From positions 18,106 through 24,091 of the forward strand of contig DBUL01000221.1 in assembly GCA_002307905.1 (NCBI GenBank): a stretch of 5,986 nt of DNA, given 5' to 3'. This document shows, piece after piece, positions 1 through 5,379 of this stretch; within the stretch, counting starts at the first letter, position 1, and every line of letters begins with the position of its first letter. Under the pieces are notes generated by a model, which worked only from the letters and a program-made list of their open reading frames with translations, did not search any database and was not told the DNA's origin. The stretch comes from Rhizobiaceae bacterium UBA1291. Lineage in GTDB: Bacteria; Pseudomonadota; Alphaproteobacteria; Rhizobiales; Rhizobiaceae. The position numbers and the translations under genes were made by a program.

Positions 1-382
1 GCCGGAAGATCGGCCGTTGCGCCACCGCCCAGATGCGCGCCACCCGCAGGAAGGCGAAATTGAACAGCCATTGCGGGAAGAGAAGCGTGCACAGCACGAA
101 GAGATCGACCCAGGTAATCGGTTTCATGAACACGCGCCGCAGGGACGATGACGCGGACCATTGGGCCGCCAGTTCCAATGCGATCCAGGCCGCAATCGCA
201 TAGTCCAGTATCAGGTAGCTGGGACGATCGCGGATATACGGCCCGGCAAGGAAGAAGCCGATGATGGCGATGTCGACGATCATCAGCGCGAACTGGAAGC
301 GGATTGCGGCCGTGTCATAGCCGAAATAGAGCCGGGCGAGGCGCTGGCGGAGGGGTCTTGATGCTTCCCGATCCTTTGTCAT
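1..382 (-). CDS. Voltage-gated ion channel family protein, N-terminal part (truncated by window edge)
   Basis: This is a membrane protein of the ion-transport (voltage-gated cation channel, probably potassium-type) family, of which only the first 127 residues are present; the pore would lie beyond position 1. The translation shows a basic cytoplasmic start, a LYFGYDTAAIRF stretch, and four hydrophobic segments near residues 29-50, 57-75, 88-103 and 105-122, which fit S1-S4. The fourth contains FLRVARIW, with R113 and R116 three residues apart and R123 further on, a reduced S4 voltage-sensor pattern. The ATG at 382-380 is the first start after an in-frame stop that is also the DUF2442 stop (398-400). 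No strong Shine-Dalgarno sequence is visible, so translation may be coupled to DUF2442, which ends 15 nt upstream. Ion selectivity cannot be judged without the pore filter. A non-channel membrane protein is possible but less likely. Confidence 0.72.
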   Translation of the reverse strand, partial: MTKDREASRPLRQRLARLYFGYDTAAIRFQFALMIVDIAIIGFFLAGPYIRDRPSYLILDYAIAAWIALELAAQWSASSSLRRVFMKPITWVDLFVLCTLLFPQWLFNFAFLRVARIWAVAQRPIFR

Positions 383-397
383 GCGAGGGGCATCGGT

Positions 398-649
398 CTA
401 TTCCGCTGCCATGGACACTGGCCGCGTCTGGTCACCACGACCAGCCAATAGTCCCGCGACCGAGATGTCTTCATCCAAGCCAGCCCAATGAATGCCGGTT
501 GGGCTCAATTCATATCGTTGGAGGTCGGCCGGGGCAGCCGCCAGGAGTCTGGGAAACCAGGCCAAAGGCACCCCGAGAATACGACCATCGGTGAGGCTGA
601 CCCACATGGTCGCATCATCGAACCGCACCTCAGTCGCCGAAATGCTCAT
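398..649 (-). CDS. DUF2442 domain protein
   Basis: This 83-residue protein matches the DUF2442 family; its biochemical function is unknown. Diagnostic features are the early EVRFDD strand, LTDGRILGVPLAWFPRLL around residues 19-36, the basic/aromatic centre ending in YELSPTGIHW, and the LDEDISVAGLL ending at residues 58-68. As I recall, the family fold is known from the NE0471 N-terminal domain, where it is joined to a helix-turn-helix; none is present here. The ATG at 649-647 is chosen because the domain begins there and AAGGG (660-656) sits 6 nt upstream. A longer reading from 889 would add an 80-residue out-of-frame shadow of the gene before it. The start overlaps the end of the DUF4160 gene by 20 bp, which implies co-transcription and translational coupling. 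The residues after the domain (about 69-83) look disordered. Confidence 0.85.
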   Translation of the reverse strand: MSISATEVRFDDATMWVSLTDGRILGVPLAWFPRLLAAAPADLQRYELSPTGIHWAGLDEDISVAGLLAGRGDQTRPVSMAAE

Positions 650-875
650 GCCATGCCCTTTCGATTTCGGAGCGATGCTCCTGCACCAAGGTGACGATAT
701 CAGAGAGTTCCCGACTCTTGAACCCATAGCTCTCAGCGAGGGCAACCTGCGGCTCCAGCCAAATCTTGGCGATATCTCCGCCACGGCGAACATGAACATG
801 CAACGGTTCGCGGGGCGAACCCTCGTTGGAGAAGAAGAAAAATCGATATCCGTTGCTGCAGAAGACGACCGGCAT
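630..875 (-). CDS. DUF4160 domain protein
   Basis: This 81-residue protein covers the whole DUF4160 family. The N-terminal GYRFFFFSNEGSPREPLHVHV segment at residues 9-29, the KIWLEP strand at 37-42, the GFKSREL helix start at 51-57 and the C-terminal AWHEHFGD at 74-81 are all typical. Conserved polar positions that could form an active or binding site are H26, H28, R30, R55, E56, W75 and H76; their roles are not known. The ATG at 875-873 has a good ribosome site, GGGAG at 887-883, 7 nt upstream. Its 3' end overlaps the DUF2442 start by 20 bp, and the two families are frequently found as neighbours. The arrangement recalls toxin-antitoxin modules, but that is inference: nothing in the sequence shows toxicity. 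Base composition looks less GC-rich than the ade gene nearby. Confidence 0.87.
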   Translation of the reverse strand: MPVVFCSNGYRFFFFSNEGSPREPLHVHVRRGGDIAKIWLEPQVALAESYGFKSRELSDIVTLVQEHRSEIERAWHEHFGD

Positions 876-882
876 AGTGCTG

Positions 883-887
883 CTCCC
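883..887 (-). promoter_or_regulatory. Ribosome binding site of the DUF4160 gene
   Basis: On the minus strand GGGAG lies 7 nt before the ATG at 875-873. It supports this start over the out-of-frame ATG at 889. Confidence 0.6.
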
Positions 888-927
888 ATTGGGTGACCGG
901 GCTCGATTCTGAGGTGTCTGGCAGGGT

Positions 928-1073
928 GTTCAGTGCGATGGGATGAAATTTAGAACAACTTTCTCTCAGTCTTCCAGTCCGTCAAAGTCTGTGACCCGTT
1001 TTCCTGCCGATAGACAGAACAGGAGTTGTGGATACTTGACCGAATTGAATTGTCTGATCAGTTCGCACTGAAC
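928..1073. repeat. 11-bp inverted repeat flanking 124 bp of intergenic DNA
   Basis: GTTCAGTGCGA at 928-938 is matched exactly by its reverse complement TCGCACTGAAC at 1063-1073. The right copy is itself part of a small dyad, GTTC-N5-GAAC (1061-1073). The spacing is too long for a terminator hairpin. It could be a pair of regulator sites, the ends of a small mobile-element remnant, or chance. Confidence 0.4.
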
Positions 1074-1118
1074 CTATGGGCCCCCCACACATGTCACCTC
1101 ACTTACCCACCGAAGCAT

Positions 1119-2813
1119 TCACCCGATCAGGCAGAACTTGTCGACGTCGACCATGCCCTTGTCGGAGATCTTCAGGTGCGGGATGACGGGCAGCGGCAGG
1201 AAGGCGACCTGGAGGAAGGGTTCGGTCAGCGTGGTGCCGAGGGCGTAGGCCGCCTTGCGCAGCTCGTGCAGCGTGTCGCGCACCGTCTCGAAGGGCTCGA
1301 GGCTCATCAGGCCGGCGACGGGCAGGGCGATCTCGCCGGTGACCTTGCCGTCCTCCACCACGACGAAGCCGCCCTTGATCTCGGAGAGCCTGTTGGCGGC
1401 GAGCGCCATGTCGTCCTCAGAGACGCCGACCACGCAGATATTGTGGCTGTCATGGCCGACGGTGGAGGCGATCGCGCCCTTCTTCAGGCCGAAACCCTGG
1501 ACGAAGCCGTTGGCATGGTTGCCGTTCTTGCCGTGGCGTTCGATGACGGCGACCTTGATGATGTCGCGGTCGAGGTCGACGGTGGTCTGGTTACCGTTCG
1601 AGGGCAGGCGGAAGCGTCGGTATTCGGTGATGATCTTGCCGGGCAAAACACCCATGACCGGGGTTTCGCCCTCGGTGACCGGCACGCCGAAATCGGCGGC
1701 CTTGACGATGCGGGCTTTGACGCTGTCGAGGCCGACGGGGGCGACGGCTTCGCGGGTGGCGAACAGGGCGTCGGTGATGCGGCGGCCGGCACAGAAGACC
1801 ATCTGCGCCTTGCAGCTTTCGAGGCTGTCGATCACCACCAGATCGGCCCGCCAGCCGGGGGCCACCAGTCCGCGGTCGCGCAGGCCGAAGGCGCGGGCCG
1901 CCGAGATCGAGGCGGCGCGGTAGACAGCGATCGGCTCGACGCCGTTCGCAATCGCCGTGCGGATCATGTAGTCGAGATGGCCTTCCTCGGCGATGTCGAG
2001 CGGGTTGCGGTCGTCGGTGCAGAGCGCCAGAAAGGGCGAGAGCCGTTCGGTCAGGAGCGGCATCAGCGCGTGCAGATCCTTCGACACCGAGCCCTCGCGC
2101 ACCAGGATATGCATGCCCTTGCGGATCTTCTCCATGGCTTCCGGCACATTGGTGCATTCGTGGTCGGTGCGGATGCGGGCCGAGAGATAGCCGTTGAGGT
2201 CGCGGCCGGACAGAAGCGGCGAATGGCCGTCGATATGGCCGTCCTGGAAAGCCTCGAGCTTGGCCATCGCGATCGGATCCTTGTGGATCACGCCGGGGAA
2301 GTTCATGAATTCGGCAAGGCCGATGACCTTCGGGTGATGGCGGAAGGGCAGGAGCCGCTCGATCGGCAGATCGGCGCCAGAGGTTTCGAGATGGGTGGCC
2401 GGTACACAGGAGGACAGCTGGACGCGGATGTCCATGATCGTCCGCTCGGACGAGTCGAGGAAGAACTGGATGCCTTCCGTGCCCAGCACGTTGGCGATCT
2501 CGTGCGGATCGCAGATCACGGTGGTCACGCCATAGGGCAGAACGCAGCGGTCGAATTCGTAGGGCGTGACCAGCGAGCTTTCGATATGCAGATGGGTGTC
2601 GATGAAACCCGGCACGACGATCTTGCCCGAGATGTCGATCTCCTCGCGGCCCTCATAGTCCTCGCATGTGCCGACGATGGTGTCGCCGCAGATGGCGATG
2701 TCGGATGAGACGAGCTCGCCGGTGACGAGATCGAAGTAGCGGCCGTTCTTCAGCACGATATCGGCGGGGGTGCGCCCCACGCCCTGGTCGATGCGGTTTT
2801 CCAAGGTGCTCAT
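1119..2813 (-). CDS. ade: Adenine deaminase
   Basis: Adenine deaminase (EC 3.5.4.2) hydrolyses adenine to hypoxanthine and ammonia in the cytoplasm, feeding purine salvage or catabolism. The 564-residue length is in the normal range for the family. The amidohydrolase metal-site motifs are all present: [13 protein letters not shown] at 68-80 (H74, H76), [11 protein letters not shown] at 101-111, [11 protein letters not shown] at 165-175 (E168), DGHSP at 195-199 (H197), DHECT at 217-221 (H218) and the catalytic aspartate in LCTDDR at 264-269. The C-terminal adenine deaminase domain is marked by GHDSHNI at 453-459. Family enzymes use a binuclear metal centre (iron or manganese). The ATG at 2813-2811 is preceded by GGAG (2826-2823) at 9 nt. 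It follows the binding-protein gene on the same strand, but a terminator lies between them. No clear terminator is seen after its TGA. No key residue is missing, so it should be active. Confidence 0.95.
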   Translation of the reverse strand: MSTLENRIDQGVGRTPADIVLKNGRYFDLVTGELVSSDIAICGDTIVGTCEDYEGREEIDISGKIVVPGFIDTHLHIESSLVTPYEFDRCVLPYGVTTVICDPHEIANVLGTEGIQFFLDSSERTIMDIRVQLSSCVPATHLETSGADLPIERLLPFRHHPKVIGLAEFMNFPGVIHKDPIAMAKLEAFQDGHIDGHSPLLSGRDLNGYLSARIRTDHECTNVPEAMEKIRKGMHILVREGSVSKDLHALMPLLTERLSPFLALCTDDRNPLDIAEEGHLDYMIRTAIANGVEPIAVYRAASISAARAFGLRDRGLVAPGWRADLVVIDSLESCKAQMVFCAGRRITDALFATREAVAPVGLDSVKARIVKAADFGVPVTEGETPVMGVLPGKIITEYRRFRLPSNGNQTTVDLDRDIIKVAVIERHGKNGNHANGFVQGFGLKKGAIASTVGHDSHNICVVGVSEDDMALAANRLSEIKGGFVVVEDGKVTGEIALPVAGLMSLEPFETVRDTLHELRKAAYALGTTLTEPFLQVAFLPLPVIPHLKISDKGMVDVDKFCLIG

Positions 2814-2822
2814 GCGCGGTCA

Positions 2823-2826
2823 CTCC
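2823..2826 (-). promoter_or_regulatory. Ribosome binding site of ade
   Basis: GGAG on the minus strand, 9 nt before the ATG at 2813-2811, fixes the ade start. Confidence 0.55.
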
Positions 2827-2856
2827 GATTCCGGTTCAGGGGGAGTGTAGCGGTGA

Positions 2857-2879
2857 GGGGTGGGGCGGGGGAAGGGGGG
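2857..2879 (+). other. Four-tetrad G-quadruplex motif in the ade leader region
   Basis: On the plus strand there are four G-runs of 4, 4, 5 and 6 bases separated by loops of 1 (T), 1 (C) and 2 (AA) bases, with a further G5 run at 2839-2843. This is an ideal short-loop G-quadruplex motif. It lies on the template strand of ade, so the ade leader RNA, if it spans the site, would be C-rich instead. The last G-run overlaps a GGGCC-AA-GGCCC dyad at 2877-2888. Formation in the cell is not shown by sequence alone. Confidence 0.7.
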
Positions 2880-2909
2880 CCAAGGCCCTCTGTCCGTTCA
2901 GGTAATAGA

Positions 2910-2933
2910 AAAGCAGCCGTCGCCGGCTGCTTT
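2910..2933 (-). terminator. Rho-independent terminator of the binding-protein gene
   Basis: A perfect 10-bp stem, AAAGCAGCCG with CGGCTGCTTT, closes a GCGA (GNRA-type) tetraloop when read on the minus strand. It is followed by a TTTTCTATT tract. It starts about 30 nt after the TAA stop at 2966-2964. The U-tract is moderate, so some readthrough into ade is possible. Confidence 0.85.
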
Positions 2934-2963
2934 CCCTGTTGTTGTCCAGTCGTGGTGTAGACC

Positions 2964-4073
2964 TTACTCGACGGCGACGATCTTGCCGTCTTCCCACTTG
3001 AACAGCGAGAAGCTCTGCGAGGTGAGGTCGCCGGTTTCTCCGTAAGTGACGGCGCCGATGGCGGTGGCGATCGGTTCGCCGGTCTTCAACGCGGCGGCAA
3101 CGGCTGCTGCGTCTTCGGCGCTGCCTGCCTTCTCTATGCCGGCCTTGATCACTTCGACGGCGGCATAGGCGTTCAGCGTGAAGGCTTCGGGCGGAATGTT
3201 CTTGGCGGCCAGTGCGTCGGCGGCGGCCTTGGAGTCCGGGTTCTTCAGGGCGTCGGAGGCATTGGTGAAGATCGAGCCGTTCGCGGAGTCGCCGCCGATC
3301 GAGGCGAATTCGCTGTTCGACAGGCCGTCGCCGCCGATGATCGTAGCCTTGACACCGAGATCGGCGAGCTGACGGGCGAGCAGGCCGCCTTCCGGGTGAT
3401 AGCCGCCGAAATAGACGACCTCGACATTCTCGGACTTGAGGCGGGTGGTGAGCGCGCTGAAGTCCCGATCACCGGGGGTGAGCGCATCGTTGAAGACTTC
3501 GGTCACGCCGCCTTCGTTCAGCGTCTTCTTAAAGGCGTCGGCGAGACCTTTGCCGTACTGGCCCTTGTCGTTGATGATCCCGACCTTCTTGTCCTTGAAA
3601 TTGGCGAGAACGTAATTGGCGGCGACTTCGGCCTGCTGGTCGTCGCGACCGCAGGTGCGCAGCACGGTGGTCAGGCCGCGATTGGTCAGATCCGGCGCGG
3701 TTGCGGTTGGGGTGACCATCAGCACGCCGTTTTCGGCAAGCACGTCAGAGGCCGGAATGGCAACGCCGGACGTCACCGGGCCGACGACGAAGCGGACGCC
3801 GTCGCCCACCAACTGGTTGGCGGCCGAGACGCCCTGTTTTGGTTCGCCGGCGTCGTCAGCCAGCTTCAGCACCACGGTCTCGCCGAGGATGCCGCCGGCC
3901 TTGTTGATTTCTTCGACGGCGACTTCGGCGCCGTTCTTGACCTGCTCGCCATAGGCCGCGACAGGCCCGGTGAGCGGCGCCATCAGGCCGATGACGATTT
4001 CGGCCCGGGCCGAGGTGGCGAAGGCAAGGGTGGTGGCGACCAGTGCGGTGCTCGTTAGCAATTTCAGGTTCAT
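2964..4073 (-). CDS. Branched-chain amino acid ABC transporter periplasmic substrate-binding protein (LivJ/LivK/BraC family)
   Basis: This 369-residue protein captures a ligand in the periplasm for an ABC importer, most likely branched-chain or related amino acids. Residues 1-24 are a Sec signal peptide (basic start, hydrophobic core, SARA cleavage before E25). The mature protein is a type I periplasmic binding fold: [17 protein letters not shown] at 26-42, a ligand-site GPVTSG at 98-103, TPTATAP at 121-127, RTCGRDDQQ at 139-147, YGKG at 173-176, FGGYHPEGG at 222-230 and GGDG at 247-250. These match the leucine-binding family sites, although other family members bind amides or urea. The ATG at 4073-4071 has AAGGAG (4086-4081) 7 nt upstream. 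A terminator follows the gene. No permease or ATPase gene is next to it, so it probably works with components encoded elsewhere. Confidence 0.93.
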   Translation of the reverse strand: MNLKLLTSTALVATTLAFATSARAEIVIGLMAPLTGPVAAYGEQVKNGAEVAVEEINKAGGILGETVVLKLADDAGEPKQGVSAANQLVGDGVRFVVGPVTSGVAIPASDVLAENGVLMVTPTATAPDLTNRGLTTVLRTCGRDDQQAEVAANYVLANFKDKKVGIINDKGQYGKGLADAFKKTLNEGGVTEVFNDALTPGDRDFSALTTRLKSENVEVVYFGGYHPEGGLLARQLADLGVKATIIGGDGLSNSEFASIGGDSANGSIFTNASDALKNPDSKAAADALAAKNIPPEAFTLNAYAAVEVIKAGIEKAGSAEDAAAVAAALKTGEPIATAIGAVTYGETGDLTSQSFSLFKWEDGKIVAVE

Positions 4074-4080
4074 GTCTTCT

Positions 4081-4086
4081 CTCCTT
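4081..4086 (-). promoter_or_regulatory. Ribosome binding site of the binding-protein gene
   Basis: AAGGAG on the minus strand, 7 nt before the ATG at 4073-4071; a near-consensus site that suggests strong translation. Confidence 0.7.
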
Positions 4087-4129
4087 GGATGGCGATTTTT
4101 TCGGCTGCTCCCGAACAGCGTTTTTCTCC

Positions 4130-4147
4130 GCCGGTCTTGGGCCGGTC
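4130..4147. repeat. Direct repeat GCCGGTC with an 11-bp period in the binding-protein gene leader
   Basis: GCCGGTC occurs at 4130-4136 and again at 4141-4147, separated by TTGG, so the copies lie about one helical turn apart on the same DNA face. The position is in the predicted 5' leader of the binding-protein transcript. A regulator site is possible but unproven. Confidence 0.35.
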
Positions 4148-4150
4148 GGT

Positions 4151-4172
4151 TGAAGGCGCTCTTTAGCCTTCA
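4151..4172. repeat. Inverted repeat TGAAGGC-N8-GCCTTCA near the predicted transcription start
   Basis: Two perfect 7-bp arms, 4151-4157 and 4166-4172, flank 8 bp. If the promoter at 4176-4204 is right, the repeat overlaps or immediately follows its transcription start (around 4169), a typical repressor-operator position. It could instead form a leader RNA hairpin. Confidence 0.4.
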
Positions 4173-4175
4173 CTC

Positions 4176-4204
4176 ATTAGACACTGGGACGGGCGACCTG
4201 ACCA
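4176..4204 (-). promoter_or_regulatory. Candidate sigma70-type promoter of the binding-protein gene
   Basis: On the minus strand TGGTCA (4204-4199, 4 of 6 to the -35 consensus) is followed after 17 nt by TCTAAT (4181-4176, 5 of 6 to the -10 consensus). This would start a leader of about 95 nt before the ATG at 4073. No other comparably spaced pair was seen in the divergent region for this strand. Confidence 0.45.
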
Positions 4205-4233
4205 GTCGGAATTTGAGGAGTATGCGACTTATT

Positions 4234-4263
4234 CTTGCGGGTCAGCCTTGCGGATTTCGCAAG
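4234..4263. repeat. Cluster of three CTTGCG sites in the divergent promoter region
   Basis: CTTGCGG occurs at 4234-4240 and 4247-4253, 13 bp apart, and the second copy forms a dyad with CGCAAG at 4258-4263 across a 5-bp centre. The cluster lies upstream of both divergent promoters and could be an activator or repressor site, though no regulator can be named. Confidence 0.35.
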
Positions 4264-4276
4264 CCGGCCTGCATTC

Positions 4277-4306
4277 TTGACAAACTCATAACCGAAGAGT
4301 TATTGA
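4277..4306 (+). promoter_or_regulatory. Promoter and likely autoregulatory operator of the arsR operon
   Basis: A perfect -35 TTGACA lies at 4277-4282. At 17-18 nt spacing the -10 region is TTATTG/TATTGA (4300-4306), a weak match. A palindrome ATAAC-N6-GTTAT at 4288-4303 covers the spacer and the -10, where an ArsR-type repressor would block RNA polymerase. AGAGTTAT recurs 27 bp downstream at 4323-4330, over the start codon, each time followed by GAATT (directly or after one base). Confidence 0.5.
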
Positions 4307-4328
4307 ATTTATCGATAGCCACAGAGTT

Positions 4329-4661
4329 ATGAATTCCATGAGTGATGCACCTGACCTGCTTTTCTCGGCCCTCGCCGATCCGACGCGCCGGGCGATCTTC
4401 GAACGGCTCTGCCGCCGGGGAGAGCAGACGGTCGGTGCGCTTACGGCGCAGGCCGGGGTCTCGCAGCCGGCGGTGTCGAAGCATCTCGGCGTGTTGAAAC
4501 GGGCGGGGCTGGTGAGCGACCGGCACGCGGGGCGCCAGACGCATTACAGCGCAAGGCTGGAGGCGCTGGCGCCGCTCAGCGAGTGGACGAAACAGATGAC
4601 CGGCTTCTGGGAAGGCCGGTTCGACGATCTCGAAGACCTGCTCAGGAGGATGGATCAATGA
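4329..4661 (+). CDS. ArsR-family winged-helix transcriptional regulator
   Basis: This 110-residue protein is a small dimeric DNA-binding repressor of the ArsR/SmtB fold. The N-terminal DLLFSALADPTRRAIFERL at 9-27 and the recognition helix region SQPAVSKHLGVLKRAGLV at 45-62 are hallmark segments, followed by the wing (RHAGRQTHYSA, 65-75). The ELCVCDL-type metal-binding motif of arsenic sensors is absent and Cys28 is the only cysteine, so metal sensing by that route is unlikely. It resembles the ArsR branch encoded next to SRPBCC proteins. The start is ambiguous: ATG at 4329 or, three codons on, at 4338; neither has a strong ribosome site. Its TGA overlaps the next gene's ATG. It probably represses its own operon through the palindrome at 4288-4303. 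Confidence 0.9.
   Translation: MNSMSDAPDLLFSALADPTRRAIFERLCRRGEQTVGALTAQAGVSQPAVSKHLGVLKRAGLVSDRHAGRQTHYSARLEALAPLSEWTKQMTGFWEGRFDDLEDLLRRMDQ
4644..4649 (+). promoter_or_regulatory. Ribosome binding site of the SRPBCC gene
   Basis: AGGAGG, a full consensus, lies inside the end of arsR, 8 nt before the ATG at 4658. It selects this start over the in-frame ATG at 4583 within arsR. Confidence 0.7.
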
Positions 4662-5068
4662 CCGCTACTGCTACGAAAACGCTTTCCGTCGTCGTCGAAC
4701 GGGAATTGCCGCATCCGCCAGAAAAGATCTGGCGCGCGCTCACCCAGCCGCAATTGATCGAGGAGTGGCTGACGAAAAACGAGTTCAAGCCGAGTGTCGG
4801 CCATGCCTTCACCCTTGAGGCCGACTGGGGCACCGTGGAATGCAGCGTGCGCACCGTCGAGGAGAACAGGAGACTGTCCTACACCTGGGATGCGAAGCCG
4901 CTGGAAAGCATTGTCACCTGGACTTTGACGCCGACGGAAAAAGGCACGGTGCTGCGGATGGAGCAGACCGGCTTCAAGGCCGACCAGCCGATGTTCTACG
5001 GCGGCGCCAAGCAGGGCTGGCCGAGATTTCTCGACAGCCTGGAAGATGTGCTGGCGCGCATGGGCTGA
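4658..5068 (+). CDS. SRPBCC / AHSA1 (Aha1-like) domain protein
   Basis: This 136-residue protein is a single SRPBCC (START/Bet v 1-like) domain of the AHSA1 type, a helix-grip fold with a hydrophobic ligand cavity. Supporting segments are VERELPHPPEKIWRALTQ at 13-30 followed by IEEWL, the central strands ending in LSYTWD, the VTWTLTPTEKGTVLRMEQTGF strand pair, and the long C-terminal helix GAKQGWPRFLDSLEDVL. It is cytoplasmic, with no signal peptide. The start codon overlaps the arsR stop as ATGA, so the two are translationally coupled. Such ArsR/SRPBCC pairs are common, and the SRPBCC protein may bind the small molecule that the system responds to; its ligand and any enzyme activity are unknown. 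The in-frame extension back to 4583 is only an overlap with arsR in another frame. Confidence 0.9.
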   Translation: MTATATKTLSVVVERELPHPPEKIWRALTQPQLIEEWLTKNEFKPSVGHAFTLEADWGTVECSVRTVEENRRLSYTWDAKPLESIVTWTLTPTEKGTVLRMEQTGFKADQPMFYGGAKQGWPRFLDSLEDVLARMG

Positions 5069-5092
5069 GGCTTTCGACAGGATCAACACAGG

Positions 5093-5105
5093 GAGCGCTT
5101 CGCTC
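5093..5105 (+). other. Small intercistronic hairpin
   Basis: GAGCG-CTT-CGCTC forms a 5-bp stem with a 3-nt loop in the 62-nt gap between the SRPBCC gene and the small membrane-protein gene. There is no T-tract, so it is not a terminator; it may only tune mRNA processing or be incidental. Confidence 0.25.
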
Positions 5106-5130
5106 GACCCGCAACCAGAAGGAGTACGTC

Positions 5131-5343
5131 ATGCACGGGAACAAATGGATCAGGCAAATTCACCGTTGGCTGTCGATTGCCTTCACGCTTGCCGTCATTG
5201 CCAATATCGCCGCGATGGGCATGGCCGAACCCGCCGTCTGGATCGGCCTGCTGGCGCTGGTGCCTCTCATTCCGTTGCTTGTCACAGGGCTTTACCTGTT
5301 TGCGCAGCCATATGTCGCAAGGCGGGGCAGCCCAGACGCCTGA
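5131..5343 (+). CDS. Small two-helix inner-membrane protein of unknown function
   Basis: This 70-residue protein has a basic N-terminus (HGNKWIRQIHRWLS) and two hydrophobic segments, about residues 14-32 and 36-58, ending in a basic tail (ARRGSPDA). The topology would be a hairpin with both ends in the cytoplasm. The start is supported by AAGGAG (5119-5124), 6 nt before the ATG; a longer reading from 4840 merely shadows the SRPBCC gene. It is the third gene of the arsR operon. I recall similar IHRWLS-type small proteins beside ArsR/SRPBCC genes in related bacteria, which suggests a functional link, but no role is known. Confidence 0.72.
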   Translation: MHGNKWIRQIHRWLSIAFTLAVIANIAAMGMAEPAVWIGLLALVPLIPLLVTGLYLFAQPYVARRGSPDA

Positions 5344-5379
5344 CACGATGGCAGCGGATGCGATCTACATCGACGAAAA

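Larger units (their letters stand above)
876..1118. other. Intergenic region between ade and the DUF4160 gene
   Basis: This 243-bp stretch has no convincing ORF and looks less GC-rich than the ade gene. It must hold the 3' end of the ade transcript and probably a promoter for the minus-strand small-gene cluster, but I see neither a convincing hairpin with a T-tract nor a well-spaced -35/-10 pair. TTGACG occurs on the minus strand (about 987-982) and a TAAATT-like element near 955-950, but their spacing (about 26 nt) is too long for one promoter. An 11-bp inverted repeat (928-938 with 1063-1073) and the palindromes CTGATCAG (1054-1061) and GGGCCC (1078-1083) are present. Confidence 0.5.

Noticed and set aside
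650..889. N-terminal extension of the DUF2442 gene to an ATG at 889
   Set aside because: The 80 added residues overlap DUF4160 out of frame, resemble no domain, and the ATG at 649 has its own AAGGG ribosome site.
161..896. Several plus-strand frames (161-361, 304-594, 488-694, 492-896)
   Set aside because: They lie antisense to the channel, DUF2442 and DUF4160 genes, overlap one another, and show no domain-like sequence.
1054..1083. CTGATCAG and GGGCCC palindromes as a terminator for ade
   Set aside because: The palindromes are short, have no loop suitable for a stable hairpin and are not followed by a T-tract on the minus strand.
1026..2708. A 560-codon open frame on the plus strand opposite ade
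   Set aside because: It is an antisense shadow caused by high-GC codon bias in ade: the protein is rich in D, G, A, V, H and R with no recognisable domain, and the minus-strand frame carries every adenine deaminase motif.
3396..4058. A 220-codon plus-strand frame opposite the binding-protein gene
   Set aside because: It has the same low-complexity antisense character, no ribosome site of note, and lies wholly inside a clear periplasmic binding protein gene.
4151..4172. TGAAGGC inverted repeat as a terminator
   Set aside because: It sits upstream of a coding gene with no preceding gene to terminate and no T-run on either side.
4583..4657. Earlier in-frame ATG for the SRPBCC gene
   Set aside because: The extra residues are an out-of-frame reading of the arsR C-terminus; AGGAGG at 4644-4649 points to 4658.
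4840..5130. Longer form of the small membrane protein starting at 4840
   Set aside because: The added part is a frame-shifted reading of the SRPBCC gene; AAGGAG at 5119-5124 and the membrane-protein start fit the ATG at 5131.
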